From the NCBI RefSeq assembly GCF_022919115.1, contig NZ_CP095072.1:1426001-1490000 (forward strand): DNA of 64,000 bases, in the 5' to 3' direction. The notes below the pieces were generated by a model that ran no database searches, was not told the origin of the DNA, and saw nothing but the letters and a program-made list of their open reading frames with translations. The position numbers and the translations under genes were made by a program. Of the stretch, positions 34,653 through 43,500 are shown one piece after another. The first letter of the stretch is position 1. The number at the start of each line of letters is the position of its first letter. The DNA is from Gracilibacillus caseinilyticus (lineage in GTDB: Bacteria > Bacillota > Bacilli > Bacillales > Amphibacillaceae).

Positions 34653-36017
34653 ATGAATTGGAAAAAAGCATTACTAGTCGTACCAATGAGTGCAGCTTTA
34701 GTCATACCGGCAACAGAAGAGTATGTCAGCGCAGCGAGTGAAGATTCCATGCCAACGGTTAGCACAGCGGGAGCAGACTTACGAGCAACGTTATCTACTT
34801 CATTATCCGAGCATGCGAACTTAGCTATTATTACAATGCGCAAAGGAATCGAAGGCGCAGAGGATTTTGAAGCAGCAAAAGCACAGCTTTCCGAAAACAC
34901 GGATGATTTATCTGCAGCGATTGCGTCTGTATATGGCGATGAAGCAGGACAAGCATTTAAAGATATGTGGAGCGCACATATTGGCTATTTCGTAGATTAT
35001 GTGATGGGAACAGCAGAAGAAGATGAAGGGAAAAAGCAAGCAGCATTAGATGAATTAAAACAATATCGTCAGGAATTTTCCTCCTTTTTAGATGATGCAA
35101 CGGAAGGACGTGTCGAAGCAGGCGCATTAGCAGAAGGTCTTCAACAGCACGTCAATCAATTAATCGGCGCATTTGATGCCTATGTAGCAGGAAATTATGA
35201 CGAAGCATTTAACCTGCATGCAGAAGCAAGTAACCATATGTTTATGCCGGCAAAAGGCTTATCAAGTGCGATCACCAGCCAGTTCCCGGACAAATTTAAC
35301 AACACGCTGGCGGTGACTCCAGCATCTGATTTACGTCAGACATTAAATAATATTTTATCCAACCATGTTGTATTTGCGGTAACAGCAATGCAGAATGGTA
35401 TTGAAGGCGAAGAGTCTGCAGAGATTTTCGAAGCGAACGCAGCGCAGTTATCAAAGAATACCGATAAGTTAGCGAAGACGATTGAATCGGTATATGGTGC
35501 AGAAGCTGGTGAGCAGTTCAAATCCATGTGGAGTGACCATGTCAGCTATTTCGTCGATTATGTGAAAGCAACTGCTAATGAAGACGAAGAAGCAAAACAA
35601 GCAGCATTAGATGAGCTGGCGCAATACCGTGAAGATTTCTCCACATTTATGGAAACAGCAACAGATGGCAACATTTCTGCCGATGCCGTAGCAGCAGAAT
35701 TACAGGAGCACGTTAACCAGTTAATCGGTTCGTTCGATGCCTATGCGGCAGGTAATTATGAAGAAGCATATGATTCTTTCCATGAAGGCTATGTCTATGC
35801 CAATGATATATCCAAAGCGTTATCTGGTGCTATCGTGAAGCAGTATCCAGACAAATTCGAATCATCTATGCCAAGCGATATGCCGAAGACAGGCATGGGT
35901 GGAACAGATAAAGATGTCATGAACTATCTTGCTTATATGATCGCGTCAGTATTCGTGATCATGGCGGCAGGAGGATATACAATGTATCGTAGAAGAAGTG
36001 CAACACAGTCTAAATAA
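34653..36017 (+). CDS. Cell-wall-anchored protein with two tandem helical domains and MPKTG sorting signal
   Basis: 454 residues. Signal peptide (1-~29, ending VSAA), two homologous ~170-residue all-helical repeats (about 42-205 and 225-390), then PSDMPKTGMGG (MPKTG at 410-414), a membrane helix and RRRSATQSK. Each repeat holds LRxTL...EH, MW(S)xHxxYFVDY, LQ(E)HVNQLIG(A/S)FDAY and GNYxEA, so His residues recur in step, possibly binding a metal. Related tandem proteins in other Firmicutes are sometimes mislabelled copper amine oxidase; no such domain is seen. It sits between its likely regulator (two-component system) and a sortase gene. AGGGAGAG precedes the start. Confidence 0.82.
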   Translation: MNWKKALLVVPMSAALVIPATEEYVSAASEDSMPTVSTAGADLRATLSTSLSEHANLAIITMRKGIEGAEDFEAAKAQLSENTDDLSAAIASVYGDEAGQAFKDMWSAHIGYFVDYVMGTAEEDEGKKQAALDELKQYRQEFSSFLDDATEGRVEAGALAEGLQQHVNQLIGAFDAYVAGNYDEAFNLHAEASNHMFMPAKGLSSAITSQFPDKFNNTLAVTPASDLRQTLNNILSNHVVFAVTAMQNGIEGEESAEIFEANAAQLSKNTDKLAKTIESVYGAEAGEQFKSMWSDHVSYFVDYVKATANEDEEAKQAALDELAQYREDFSTFMETATDGNISADAVAAELQEHVNQLIGSFDAYAAGNYEEAYDSFHEGYVYANDISKALSGAIVKQYPDKFESSMPSDMPKTGMGGTDKDVMNYLAYMIASVFVIMAAGGYTMYRRRSATQSK

Positions 36018-36092
36018 CAGCTGAGTGTAGGAAAAGAGGGGGCGTGGTCCTTCTCTTTTCTACTTTTAATGTATTGACGAGGTGAAGTGAAC

Positions 36093-36746
36093 ATGAAATG
36101 CCTGAAAATATTGCTGGCTGTATTCGTTGCTGGTCTGATCACTGGCTGCAGTCAATCGGAACAGAATAGGACTGGTTCTGGTTCAGCACAGCCATTAGAG
36201 ACGGAGACGAAGGAAGAGCATAGTGCCGTGGAAACGACACAGTGGGAAGATATTTATGCAAGCGGTGAAGCAGCGAGTGCTTCGTCCGATAATGAGGATA
36301 GAAGCATTATTCCTGCAGCGATTTCGATACCTGCTATCGATGTTTCAGCAGCTATCGAGCATGTCGGTAAACTGTCGAACGGCCAAATGGGAGTGCCGGA
36401 ACAGGATGAGAATGTTGGCTGGTACGAATTCGGTGCGAAGCCAGGGGAGCAAGGCAGTGCGGTAATGGCCGGCCATGTCGATAACAAAACAGGCCCTGCC
36501 GTTTTTTATCACTTGGAAGATATGAAGGAAGGCGACAAGATTCATATCACCAATGTGGAAGGTGAGCAGTTAACCTTCGAAGTCTATCAAACAAAGAGCT
36601 ACCCAAAAGACGAAGCACCTATCAGTGAAGTATTCGGATACACAGCCGCCAGAACACTGAAGCTGATAACCTGTACCGGTGAGTTTCTCGATAATGTGGG
36701 GACACATGAGAATCGGCTGGTGGTATCGGCACAGCTTGTGGAATGA
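36093..36746 (+). CDS. Sortase (class D/F-like) with an N-terminal lipobox
   Basis: 217 residues. Transpeptidase domain with His in VMAGHVDNK, catalytic Cys194 in LKLITCTGEF and Arg in THENRLVVS. Sortases cleave LPxTG-like signals and join the protein to peptidoglycan. The N-terminus MKCLKILLAVFVAGLITGCS ends in a lipobox (ITGC), so this enzyme appears to be lipid-anchored rather than held by a plain membrane helix; a long Ser/Glu-rich linker follows. GAGGTGAA precedes ATG 36093. Its neighbour with MPKTG is the obvious substrate; the LPDTA proteins at 52-59 kb may use another sortase outside the window. Confidence 0.88.
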   Translation: MKCLKILLAVFVAGLITGCSQSEQNRTGSGSAQPLETETKEEHSAVETTQWEDIYASGEAASASSDNEDRSIIPAAISIPAIDVSAAIEHVGKLSNGQMGVPEQDENVGWYEFGAKPGEQGSAVMAGHVDNKTGPAVFYHLEDMKEGDKIHITNVEGEQLTFEVYQTKSYPKDEAPISEVFGYTAARTLKLITCTGEFLDNVGTHENRLVVSAQLVE

Positions 36747-36747
36747 T

Positions 36748-36862
36748 GATTCTTATGGACAGAAAAATGTGAAAACGAGAAAAGTTGTCCATAAGAACAG
36801 ATCTCGTGGACAGAAAAACGTGAAATCAGGAAAAAGTGTCCATAAGACGGAATCTTACATCC
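36748..36862. repeat. 51-bp repeat, two units (same family as 22641-22860)
   Basis: TTCTTATGGACAG at 36750 opens the array and TCCATAAGA recurs at 36788 and 36839, exactly 51 bases apart. TTCTTATGGACA and TGTCCATAAGAA are inverse complements, giving dyads. It lies directly after the sortase stop. Confidence 0.75.
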
Positions 36863-36973
36863 AGCAAAAGGATTATTAGCCAACTGACAGGATCGACGAA
36901 ATCCTCTGCATAATATGCTATCATGAATACAGCACTATTTTTCAAGAGTCCAAGAATGAAGGAGTGACTTGAC

Positions 36974-37432
36974 ATGGTAACACTGCAACCAATGACCGCA
37001 GCCGATTTTCAACGATTTCTCCAAACAGCTATTACGAATTATGCAGCGGAAAAGGTAAGAGCTGGTAACTGGACAGAGGAAGACTCGCTTCAACATGCCG
37101 CGGAAGATTTTGATAACCTTTTGCCAGACAGGGAACAAACAAAAGATCATTATTTATATACGATTGTGAACGAGCCCGGTGATCAGGTCGGCATCATTTG
37201 GCTAGCAAGACAAACAGCAGATAAAGGGTTCATCTATGATATTTTGATAGAGGACGCATACCGGGGCAAAGGCTATGGAAAAGCGGCTATGCAGCAAATC
37301 GAAAAAGAAGCAAAGCAATTAGGCATGCAAAAGATTGGTCTTCATGTATTCGGCCATAATAAAGTAGCGGTCCATTTGTATGATTCCTTACACTATCAAG
37401 CTACTAATATTGTGATGGAGAAAGAATTATAA
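36974..37432 (+). CDS. GNAT N-acetyltransferase
   Basis: 152 residues, Acetyltransf_1 type. Acetyl-CoA site in FIYDILIEDAYRGKGYGKAA (RGKGYG), followed by MQQIEKEAKQLGMQKIGLHV and NKVAVHLYDSLHY. AAGGAGTGA precedes ATG 36974. Substrate unknown. Followed after 20 bases by the CHY-zinc-finger gene and probably cotranscribed. Confidence 0.88.
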   Translation: MVTLQPMTAADFQRFLQTAITNYAAEKVRAGNWTEEDSLQHAAEDFDNLLPDREQTKDHYLYTIVNEPGDQVGIIWLARQTADKGFIYDILIEDAYRGKGYGKAAMQQIEKEAKQLGMQKIGLHVFGHNKVAVHLYDSLHYQATNIVMEKEL

Positions 37433-37452
37433 TCAAAAAGAAGGTGTCAGGC

Positions 37453-37782
37453 TTGAAGATACATGGTGTTAATGTCCATGGGGCAGTAATAGATCAGGAG
37501 AGCCGCTGCAAGCATTACAGTTTGCCGGAGGATATTGTTGCGATTAAATTTAAATGCTGCAACGAGTACTATCCTTGCTATAAGTGCCATGAAGAAGCAG
37601 CGGATCATCCGGCGGAAGTGTGGCCTAAAGAGGAGTTCAACCATCAAGCGATTCTATGTGGAAAATGCGGAACAGCATTAACGATCTCCGCATATATGCA
37701 GTGTGACTCTACATGCCCGAATTGCGGCAGTTCTTTCAATCCGGGCTGTCGACTTCATTCCCATCTCTATTTTTCCACATAA
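37453..37782 (+). CDS. CHY-type zinc-finger protein
   Basis: 109 residues of CHY zinc-finger type: CKHYSLPEDIVAIKFKCCNE, YYPCYKCHEEAADH, ILCGKCGTALTISAY and CPNCGSSFNPGC supply the Cys/His ligands for about three zinc ions. Bacterial single-domain versions are of unknown role. TTG 37453 after GAAGGTG fits the family start KIHGVNVHG; GTG 37444 is an alternative. Stop is four bases before the A-rich side of the bioY terminator. Confidence 0.85.
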   Translation: MKIHGVNVHGAVIDQESRCKHYSLPEDIVAIKFKCCNEYYPCYKCHEEAADHPAEVWPKEEFNHQAILCGKCGTALTISAYMQCDSTCPNCGSSFNPGCRLHSHLYFST

Positions 37783-37814
37783 AAAAAGAGACGGATCTAT
37801 CGGAAGATCCGTCC
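37781..37814 (-). terminator. Terminator of bioY
   Basis: On the minus strand GACGGATCT and AGATCCGTC (37790-37813) form a stem followed by CTCTTTTTTT; on the plus strand there is no T tract, so it serves bioY. Confidence 0.85.
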
Positions 37815-37820
37815 CAGTGC

Positions 37821-38399
37821 CTAGGACGCCTCGCTCTTGGCGATTACTGGTGTGTTTCGGTTGATGCTTTTATAGAGTCGTGGTGCTAAGGTTGCGGCGA
37901 AGACTGCGAGAATAATGTCTTTTGGCAGAGGGGCTGCCATCCATAGCCATGCAATCTTGTAACTGATGGCCTCAGTGGAAGCTAAAAATTGATAGGCAAA
38001 ATACATCCAGTTCGTGCCAAAGCCGTAATTAATGCACAAGCCGACCAATGCGGCAATGACAAATCTCGCTTTGGTAGCCTTTCGTTCTACTATTTTTCCG
38101 GCTACGTACGCTACGATAATATAAGATAATATAAATCCGAAGGTCGGGCTGACGATGGCGGACCATCCGCCTGAGAAATGTGAGAAGACGGGTGCTCCGG
38201 CAAGTCCTACCAGCGCATAGACAATCATCGAAATAGCCCCTAACCGACTGCCCAGTAACAATCCTGCTAATATACAGAAGAAGGTAGTCAATGTAATAGG
38301 CACGCCGCCAATGACAATGAAGGACGTAATATTGGCACCAATCGCCATTAAGGAAGCAAACATCCCCGCCAGTGTGATATCAACTGCTCTTAATTTCAT
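37821..38399 (-). CDS. bioY: BioY biotin transporter, substrate-binding (S) component
   Basis: 192 residues, six membrane helices; conserved BioY features GGVPITLTTFFCILAGLLLG, LVGLAGAPVFSHFSGG and GFILSYIIVAYVAG. BioY is the S component of an ECF transporter that takes up biotin, working with a shared EcfAAT module encoded elsewhere. Upstream lies a BirA-type operator (38457-38489), so expression should fall when biotin is plentiful. Ribosome-binding site GGAGGAGAG on the minus strand. Single gene. Confidence 0.92.
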   Translation of the reverse strand: MKLRAVDITLAGMFASLMAIGANITSFIVIGGVPITLTTFFCILAGLLLGSRLGAISMIVYALVGLAGAPVFSHFSGGWSAIVSPTFGFILSYIIVAYVAGKIVERKATKARFVIAALVGLCINYGFGTNWMYFAYQFLASTEAISYKIAWLWMAAPLPKDIILAVFAATLAPRLYKSINRNTPVIAKSEAS

Positions 38400-38456
38400 C
38401 TTTTTTTCTCTCCTCCATGCTAACTGTTTTTTCTAGCATACCGGAAAGGGTCATTT

Positions 38457-38489
38457 ATTGTCAACCAGTATATAAAAAAGGTTAACAAT
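38457..38489. promoter_or_regulatory. BirA operator upstream of bioY
   Basis: ATTGTCAACC (38457-38466), 13 bases, GGTTAACAAT (38480-38489): a dyad with one mismatch, of the form of the Bacillus BirA site. It lies 58 bases before the bioY start. Confidence 0.82.
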
Positions 38490-38735
38490 TATGGGGGGAA
38501 TAAAATGGAAATGCTTTGATACCAATGATTTATCTGTAATGCTAGAGCACAGCTTAAGGAACACGCTCAGATAATTTTCAGGCAAAATGGAACACTTTCA
38601 GAACATGAATGACGGAGTCTATTACGCTATACTATAAATGTAATCGTTTTCATATAATCCACCATTAAATTGAAAGGAGGTTAAGGGGATACCGCTATCG
38701 AAAACCATATCTAATAAAGAAGGGAGAAATATCAC
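38490..38735 (+). promoter_or_regulatory. Promoter region of the pectate lyase gene
   Basis: Contains TATACT (38628-38633) as likely -10 and a perfect cre site just downstream at 38639. A GAAAGGAGGTTAAGGGG stretch (38671-38687) is too far from the start at 38736 to be its ribosome-binding site; AAGAAGGGAGAAAT (38718-38731) is the better one. The GAAAGGAGG may have served a lost leader peptide. Confidence 0.5.
38639..38652 (+). promoter_or_regulatory. cre site (CcpA)
   Basis: TGTAATCGTTTTCA matches the cre consensus TGWAANCGNTNWCA at every defined position. Lying just after the -10 box it should mediate glucose repression of the pectate lyase gene by CcpA. Confidence 0.8.
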
Positions 38736-40232
38736 TTGAAAAAAATTAGTTTGACTTTGATCGGGGTTATGTTCGCAGTTATCTTTATGACAGGCACTGT
38801 TTATGCAAATGAAGAGAATCATACCTATTTTATTTCTCCAACTGGTAGTGACAGCAATCCCGGAACGAAGGGAGAACCGTTTAAAAGTTTGGAGAAAGCT
38901 CAATCTCAGGCATCTAACGGTGACACGGTATATATTCGCGAGGGAGTTTATGATGAGTTTGAAATAAATGAATCGGATAATCCGCTTGAAGATGTTTTTC
39001 ATTATGTGAATGATATCTATAAGAGTGGGATTACGTACGAAGCATATCCTGGGGATGAAAGGCCTGTTTTTGATTTCAGTGACATGCCGACCGATCAGCG
39101 TGTCATTGGCTTTTATGTTGGGGAGGATGTAACGGACATTAATTTTGAAGGTTTCGATGTAACCGGAATAAAAGTAGGGGAACAAAAGCAAGCCGCAGCC
39201 TTTAGAATGATGGGGGAAGCAAACTTTTGGAATATGTCGGTTCATGACAATGAAGCAATCGGTTTTTACTATGCAGGCGGGAATGCCTCAGGGATTGTTT
39301 ACAATTCCGATGCCTATAACAACATAGGCCCTACTTCCAGGTCAGCTGGTAATATAGACGGTTTTGGCGCTCACGGAAAAGAAGTATTGTTCATTAATAA
39401 TCGTGCATGGAATAATAGTGACGACGGCTTTGACAGTATCAGTTCAGAAGGGAATGTGATTTTTCACGGGAACTGGTCCTTTCAACATTTAGGAAATCAG
39501 GACGGTAGAGGCGACAAAAATGGCTTTAAGGTTGGCGGCTATAGTTATAATACAACTGGTCTGCCGGACCCCTTGCCCGTTCATACCGTTCAATATAATT
39601 TAGCTGCCAATAATGGCGGGAATAACTTTTATGCCAATCACCAGCCAGGTCAGTCCGCTTATTGGTATCATAACACGGCTTATCACCCTGGTTATGGATC
39701 TAACTTTAACATGCTGGAGCGCGTCAGTCCAAGCAGTGAGGAGGATATAGCTGGTTACAGAGAAGTGCTACACGGTAACATTGCTTACGAAGGTGTATTA
39801 ACATCGAACAATAATACGCCGCCAGAAAATGAAACGAATAACTCCTGGACGATTGATGGAGGTCTGCCGCTCACATCTGAGGATTTTTACAGCTTGGATA
39901 TGTCTGAGCTAACGGCACCTAGAAAAGCAGATGGAAGCTTGCCAGAAGTCAGCTTCATGGAACCTGTGCAAACCAGTCCGCTTTATGAACACAATTTAGG
40001 ATACCTCGCTTATCAAAAAGATCCGCTATTAGCTCTGCAAAGATTAGTGACGGTATTTATTGAGAATGGTATGATTGATAATCTCGGCATTTCGAATAGC
40101 CTGCAAAAGAAATTAGCGTACGATCATGTCCCTTCTTTTAGCAATCAAGTACAGGCGCAATCAGGCAAGCATATCGACGATGGAGTCGCCCGTGTTCTAC
40201 AGCATGAAGCGGAGGATTTGTTAAACGAATAA
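38736..40232 (+). CDS. Secreted PL9 pectate lyase with C-terminal FIMAH-type domain
   Basis: 498 residues. Signal peptide to about residue 25 (VYANEEN). Right-handed beta-helix of polysaccharide lyase family 9: YFISPTGSDSNPGTKGEPFK start, Ca-binding NNSDDGFDSIS (D229, D230, D233) and catalytic Lys265 in GDKNGFKVGG. It cleaves polygalacturonate by calcium-dependent beta-elimination outside the cell. The last ~65 residues (LQRLVTVFIENGMIDN, then SGKHIDDGVARVLQHEAEDL) look like the FIMAH domain found on many secreted Bacillus proteins. Start TTG 38736 (ligated to a KKISLTLIG signal). cre-controlled and single. Confidence 0.9.
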   Translation: MKKISLTLIGVMFAVIFMTGTVYANEENHTYFISPTGSDSNPGTKGEPFKSLEKAQSQASNGDTVYIREGVYDEFEINESDNPLEDVFHYVNDIYKSGITYEAYPGDERPVFDFSDMPTDQRVIGFYVGEDVTDINFEGFDVTGIKVGEQKQAAAFRMMGEANFWNMSVHDNEAIGFYYAGGNASGIVYNSDAYNNIGPTSRSAGNIDGFGAHGKEVLFINNRAWNNSDDGFDSISSEGNVIFHGNWSFQHLGNQDGRGDKNGFKVGGYSYNTTGLPDPLPVHTVQYNLAANNGGNNFYANHQPGQSAYWYHNTAYHPGYGSNFNMLERVSPSSEEDIAGYREVLHGNIAYEGVLTSNNNTPPENETNNSWTIDGGLPLTSEDFYSLDMSELTAPRKADGSLPEVSFMEPVQTSPLYEHNLGYLAYQKDPLLALQRLVTVFIENGMIDNLGISNSLQKKLAYDHVPSFSNQVQAQSGKHIDDGVARVLQHEAEDLLNE

Positions 40233-40238
40233 AAAAAG

Positions 40239-40274
40239 GAGAAGCACCTGCAAATACTAATGCAGGTGCTTCTC
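40239..40274. terminator. Strong hairpin terminator
   Basis: GAGAAGCACCTGCA (40239-40252) pairs perfectly with TGCAGGTGCTTCTC (40261-40274). A run of A on the left makes it a T-tract terminator on the minus strand; on the plus strand TATT follows. Probably works both ways. Confidence 0.82.
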
Positions 40275-40398
40275 TATTATCTTATACTCAGAGAAAGTAT
40301 TAAAGCCAGCGTATAAAAATTTCCGCTTAAGGTTGAGGATATAATAGTTTAGGTTAATATAATGCGAATTATGTCAATATTTTTGTGCTAGGACACCT

Positions 40399-40488
40399 AT
40401 GGTGCAGCTCGACGAAGTTGCTGCCATTATAAGGGACGAAAAGCAAGCATATCTTGATCTGCTGTCTGTGCAGGATTTACTTGGATAA
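40399..40488 (+). other. Short open frame, probable remnant
   Basis: 29 codons, MVQLDEVAAIIRDEKQAYLD then LLSVQDLLG. No ribosome-binding site and no recognised family. It lies in the 240-base gap before the large minus-strand gene and may be the tail of a lost gene. Confidence 0.2.
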
Positions 40489-40514
40489 TGAATAGGAAGT
40501 GGAATTGATGTGCA

Positions 40515-43500
40515 TCAATTCCACTCTCTAAACCGGACAATCATCCCTTTCACTTTCTTCTCCAGTCTGCCTTCATCGTCTCGTTGTTTTTTCCATTCAT
40601 TATAGCTGGCGATCGCAATCAACAGGATTCCAGCCATCAACAGGTAAGCCCACCACGGCATATTGCCCCAGTATGGTTTGGTCTGATAGATGACATTGAA
40701 CAGTAACGTTCCAAGACCGATAAAGAAGTACGATTTTATCTGAAGATACATACCTGCGAGCAGGGAAGCAAGCGACAGAATCCCGATGATAAGCGCATCC
40801 CAGACGGTATGGCTAACAATCGCATCCTGCACAAGGTATATTGTAATAAAGGCAAGAATGACAGTCTGGACATGTATCATGATGTACGTATACTGTTGCC
40901 ATATTTTCCTCGTTAACAGAATCGACAGAACAAACACAGGCAGCATCACTATTTCCGCATGGAACAGATCAGGGATATAGTTCATATATTCCTGGAAAAT
41001 CAGGTAGTAGGCAGGCAGCATGCATAGTGCTCCAGCTGTCATGACCACCTTTTGCATCATTGGCTGGCTGATGCGTTTCACCTGAAGGAACAGCCATCCG
41101 GCAATCAGTATGTATGGCAGAATCCGAACCCATACACTATCGATGGATTCCGCATAGGTAAAGGTAAAACCTGCATACAGTACGGCAAAAAGCGAATACC
41201 AATCAATCAGAAGGTTGTGGTTGTCGTCATCAAATAATTTCTGGAATGAAACTTTCCCAGCTATCGTTAAAGAAGCAAAACAACTGCTATAAATCAGCAG
41301 CATGGCGACATCGCCAGTCAGGTACTGTTGGCTCCGCCACATTAGAAGTAATAGCATCAACGGTACAATCAGCGCTAATGTCCAGTTGCGTCGGTGCAGT
41401 AAATACAGATTTAATACGACAAATCCGATCACGATCCCTACCTCGCTAAGCGTTGGCAGTGTTTCGAATGTTGTGACGATGAGTAAGCTAAGATTGCCAA
41501 AAGGAATCAGGTACCATTCCATCCTTCGCTTCCAATCCGTCTGGAAAAACAAGCTGATTAGCACAAGCAATACGCTCGATACAACAAAGCAAAACGAAAT
41601 GGAAATCGTTCGTATCCAGTCATAGAACAGGACATGAAAGATAACCAGGAACGAAATCATCGTCATCGCCGCATAGAGGAACAGCTTGAGCTGCCATTCT
41701 GTTCGTTTGATCCATATGCTGTACAGATAAATTGCCAATGGGATCAGGAACAGACTAGGATGTATCGTGCGATTTATTATTTGGTTCGCTATAACCCCGA
41801 TAACTGCATAGACAAGCATAATGTGTGCCGTCCAGAAAAAGTAAAGCTTTAACGCTCTGACGTATTTACCGGCAACCCAATCCACAGCCAGCAAGAGCAA
41901 TGGCCCAAACAGCATATACACGGTTATCGCGTCCAAGCTAGTAATAGCGAAAGTGCTCGTTAACGACATGTAAAAGGCAAACGTCATCACAGAGACAACC
42001 GCCCACAAATAATCAATTCGCACGTAGCGTACCAGCCAGACGGAGCTGGCGATACCGACAAGTAATATAGCTGGACGGACAAATTGTGTATCTGTCGCTG
42101 TACTTGCTATCAGTATCAATACCGCCAATAAATAACCTGCCTGCCCCATATAAAAGAGAGCCTGTGCCAGTATTTTTTGCCGAGCCTTTTGCCACAGCAG
42201 GCTGATCATCAGCAGGACGACACCGGAAATGGCAAAGTGAAACGGAAGATGGAAGTGCTCCACATAAGCAGGCAGAGCCGATATCAATTTCGGGTACAGA
42301 ATCAGACAGGCAAACAGCCAGCAGAATGCATGAGTCCATGGTGGTATGCTTTGTGTTGTCTGCTGTTTATCCAGTATTGAAACATAACTGGCTAGCCCTC
42401 CTGCGATAAGCGCCATCAAGGACACTTCGATATAATTCTCTAATGTTATTCCATGCATTACAGCCAGTAGCATCACGAAGATAGAGAGATATTTTGTACT
42501 CGTTTTTATCGTGAACAGAGGCTTCTTTTTACCAGGAATGGCGATGAAGATATAGGATAAGACAGCGAACAGGAACATAAAGGATTGTATGCTTATCGGT
42601 ATGTACGGTTCGAAGACTACTTCCCAAAGCTGCATCCCACTGATAAAGAGAAATACCGGTGCCAGCCAGCGAAACACCTGTCTGTTCGTTATTTCGGCAA
42701 GATACAGATAGGTGCCGGTAATGATGAGATAGGCCAGCAGTAATACCCATGAATCCTGTTCCTGCCTGATCACCACCCCTTGAAAGCTGATAAACAGAAA
42801 GGCACAAAACGATACGAACCCACTAGTATAGTGGAATATCTTCGCTAATATGGCGTCCTGTTTTACAAGTGTTGCAAAGCCGAGATAGCTGGTCCCTATT
42901 AACGCGTAGAGGAATAGATCGATGTTCTCAAGCCAGGTCTGCTCTGTCAACTGATAGACACCGTAAGCAAATAAAGCAGAGAACACGAGCTGATAGGCTT
43001 TAGTGTTATAAACGTAGACCATCGCCATATACAATGCAGCGGTCAGCAAGACATTAAAGCTGTAAAAAAGCGCGGAATCAAATACAGCTAACATCAGTAA
43101 CGTCGATACAATCAGGTTTAACTGCGCATATGCTGGTAATTCTTTAATGAAAAGTGGCAGTTTCGGCTGTTGGCGTAATCGGTGATAGCCGAACAACAGC
43201 GCTGCATTAAACAGCATGATCAGTAAATAAAACACGTCCGCTGATACGCTGGTGGCTGCGATCGTAAAGCCGACAAAGAAAGACAAGAATAAGTAAAAGA
43301 TCCAGACAAATAATCGGGAGTTATTTTGGACGGCATTGCGGAAATAGAGTGGCAATGGCAATAAGGTACAAAGCATTCCCAATACGAATTTTCCTTCTCC
43401 ATATAAGCTTAAATAGGAGCCAAACAGCTCAAAATAACCTATCGCAATAATCGCGATCGGCAACAGCAAACTGCCCAACGTCAAAAATGCAAAGGCTGTT

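Noticed and set aside
34653..36017. Copper amine oxidase
   Set aside because: No TPQ-type motif or enzyme domain; the protein is two helical repeats plus a sorting signal.
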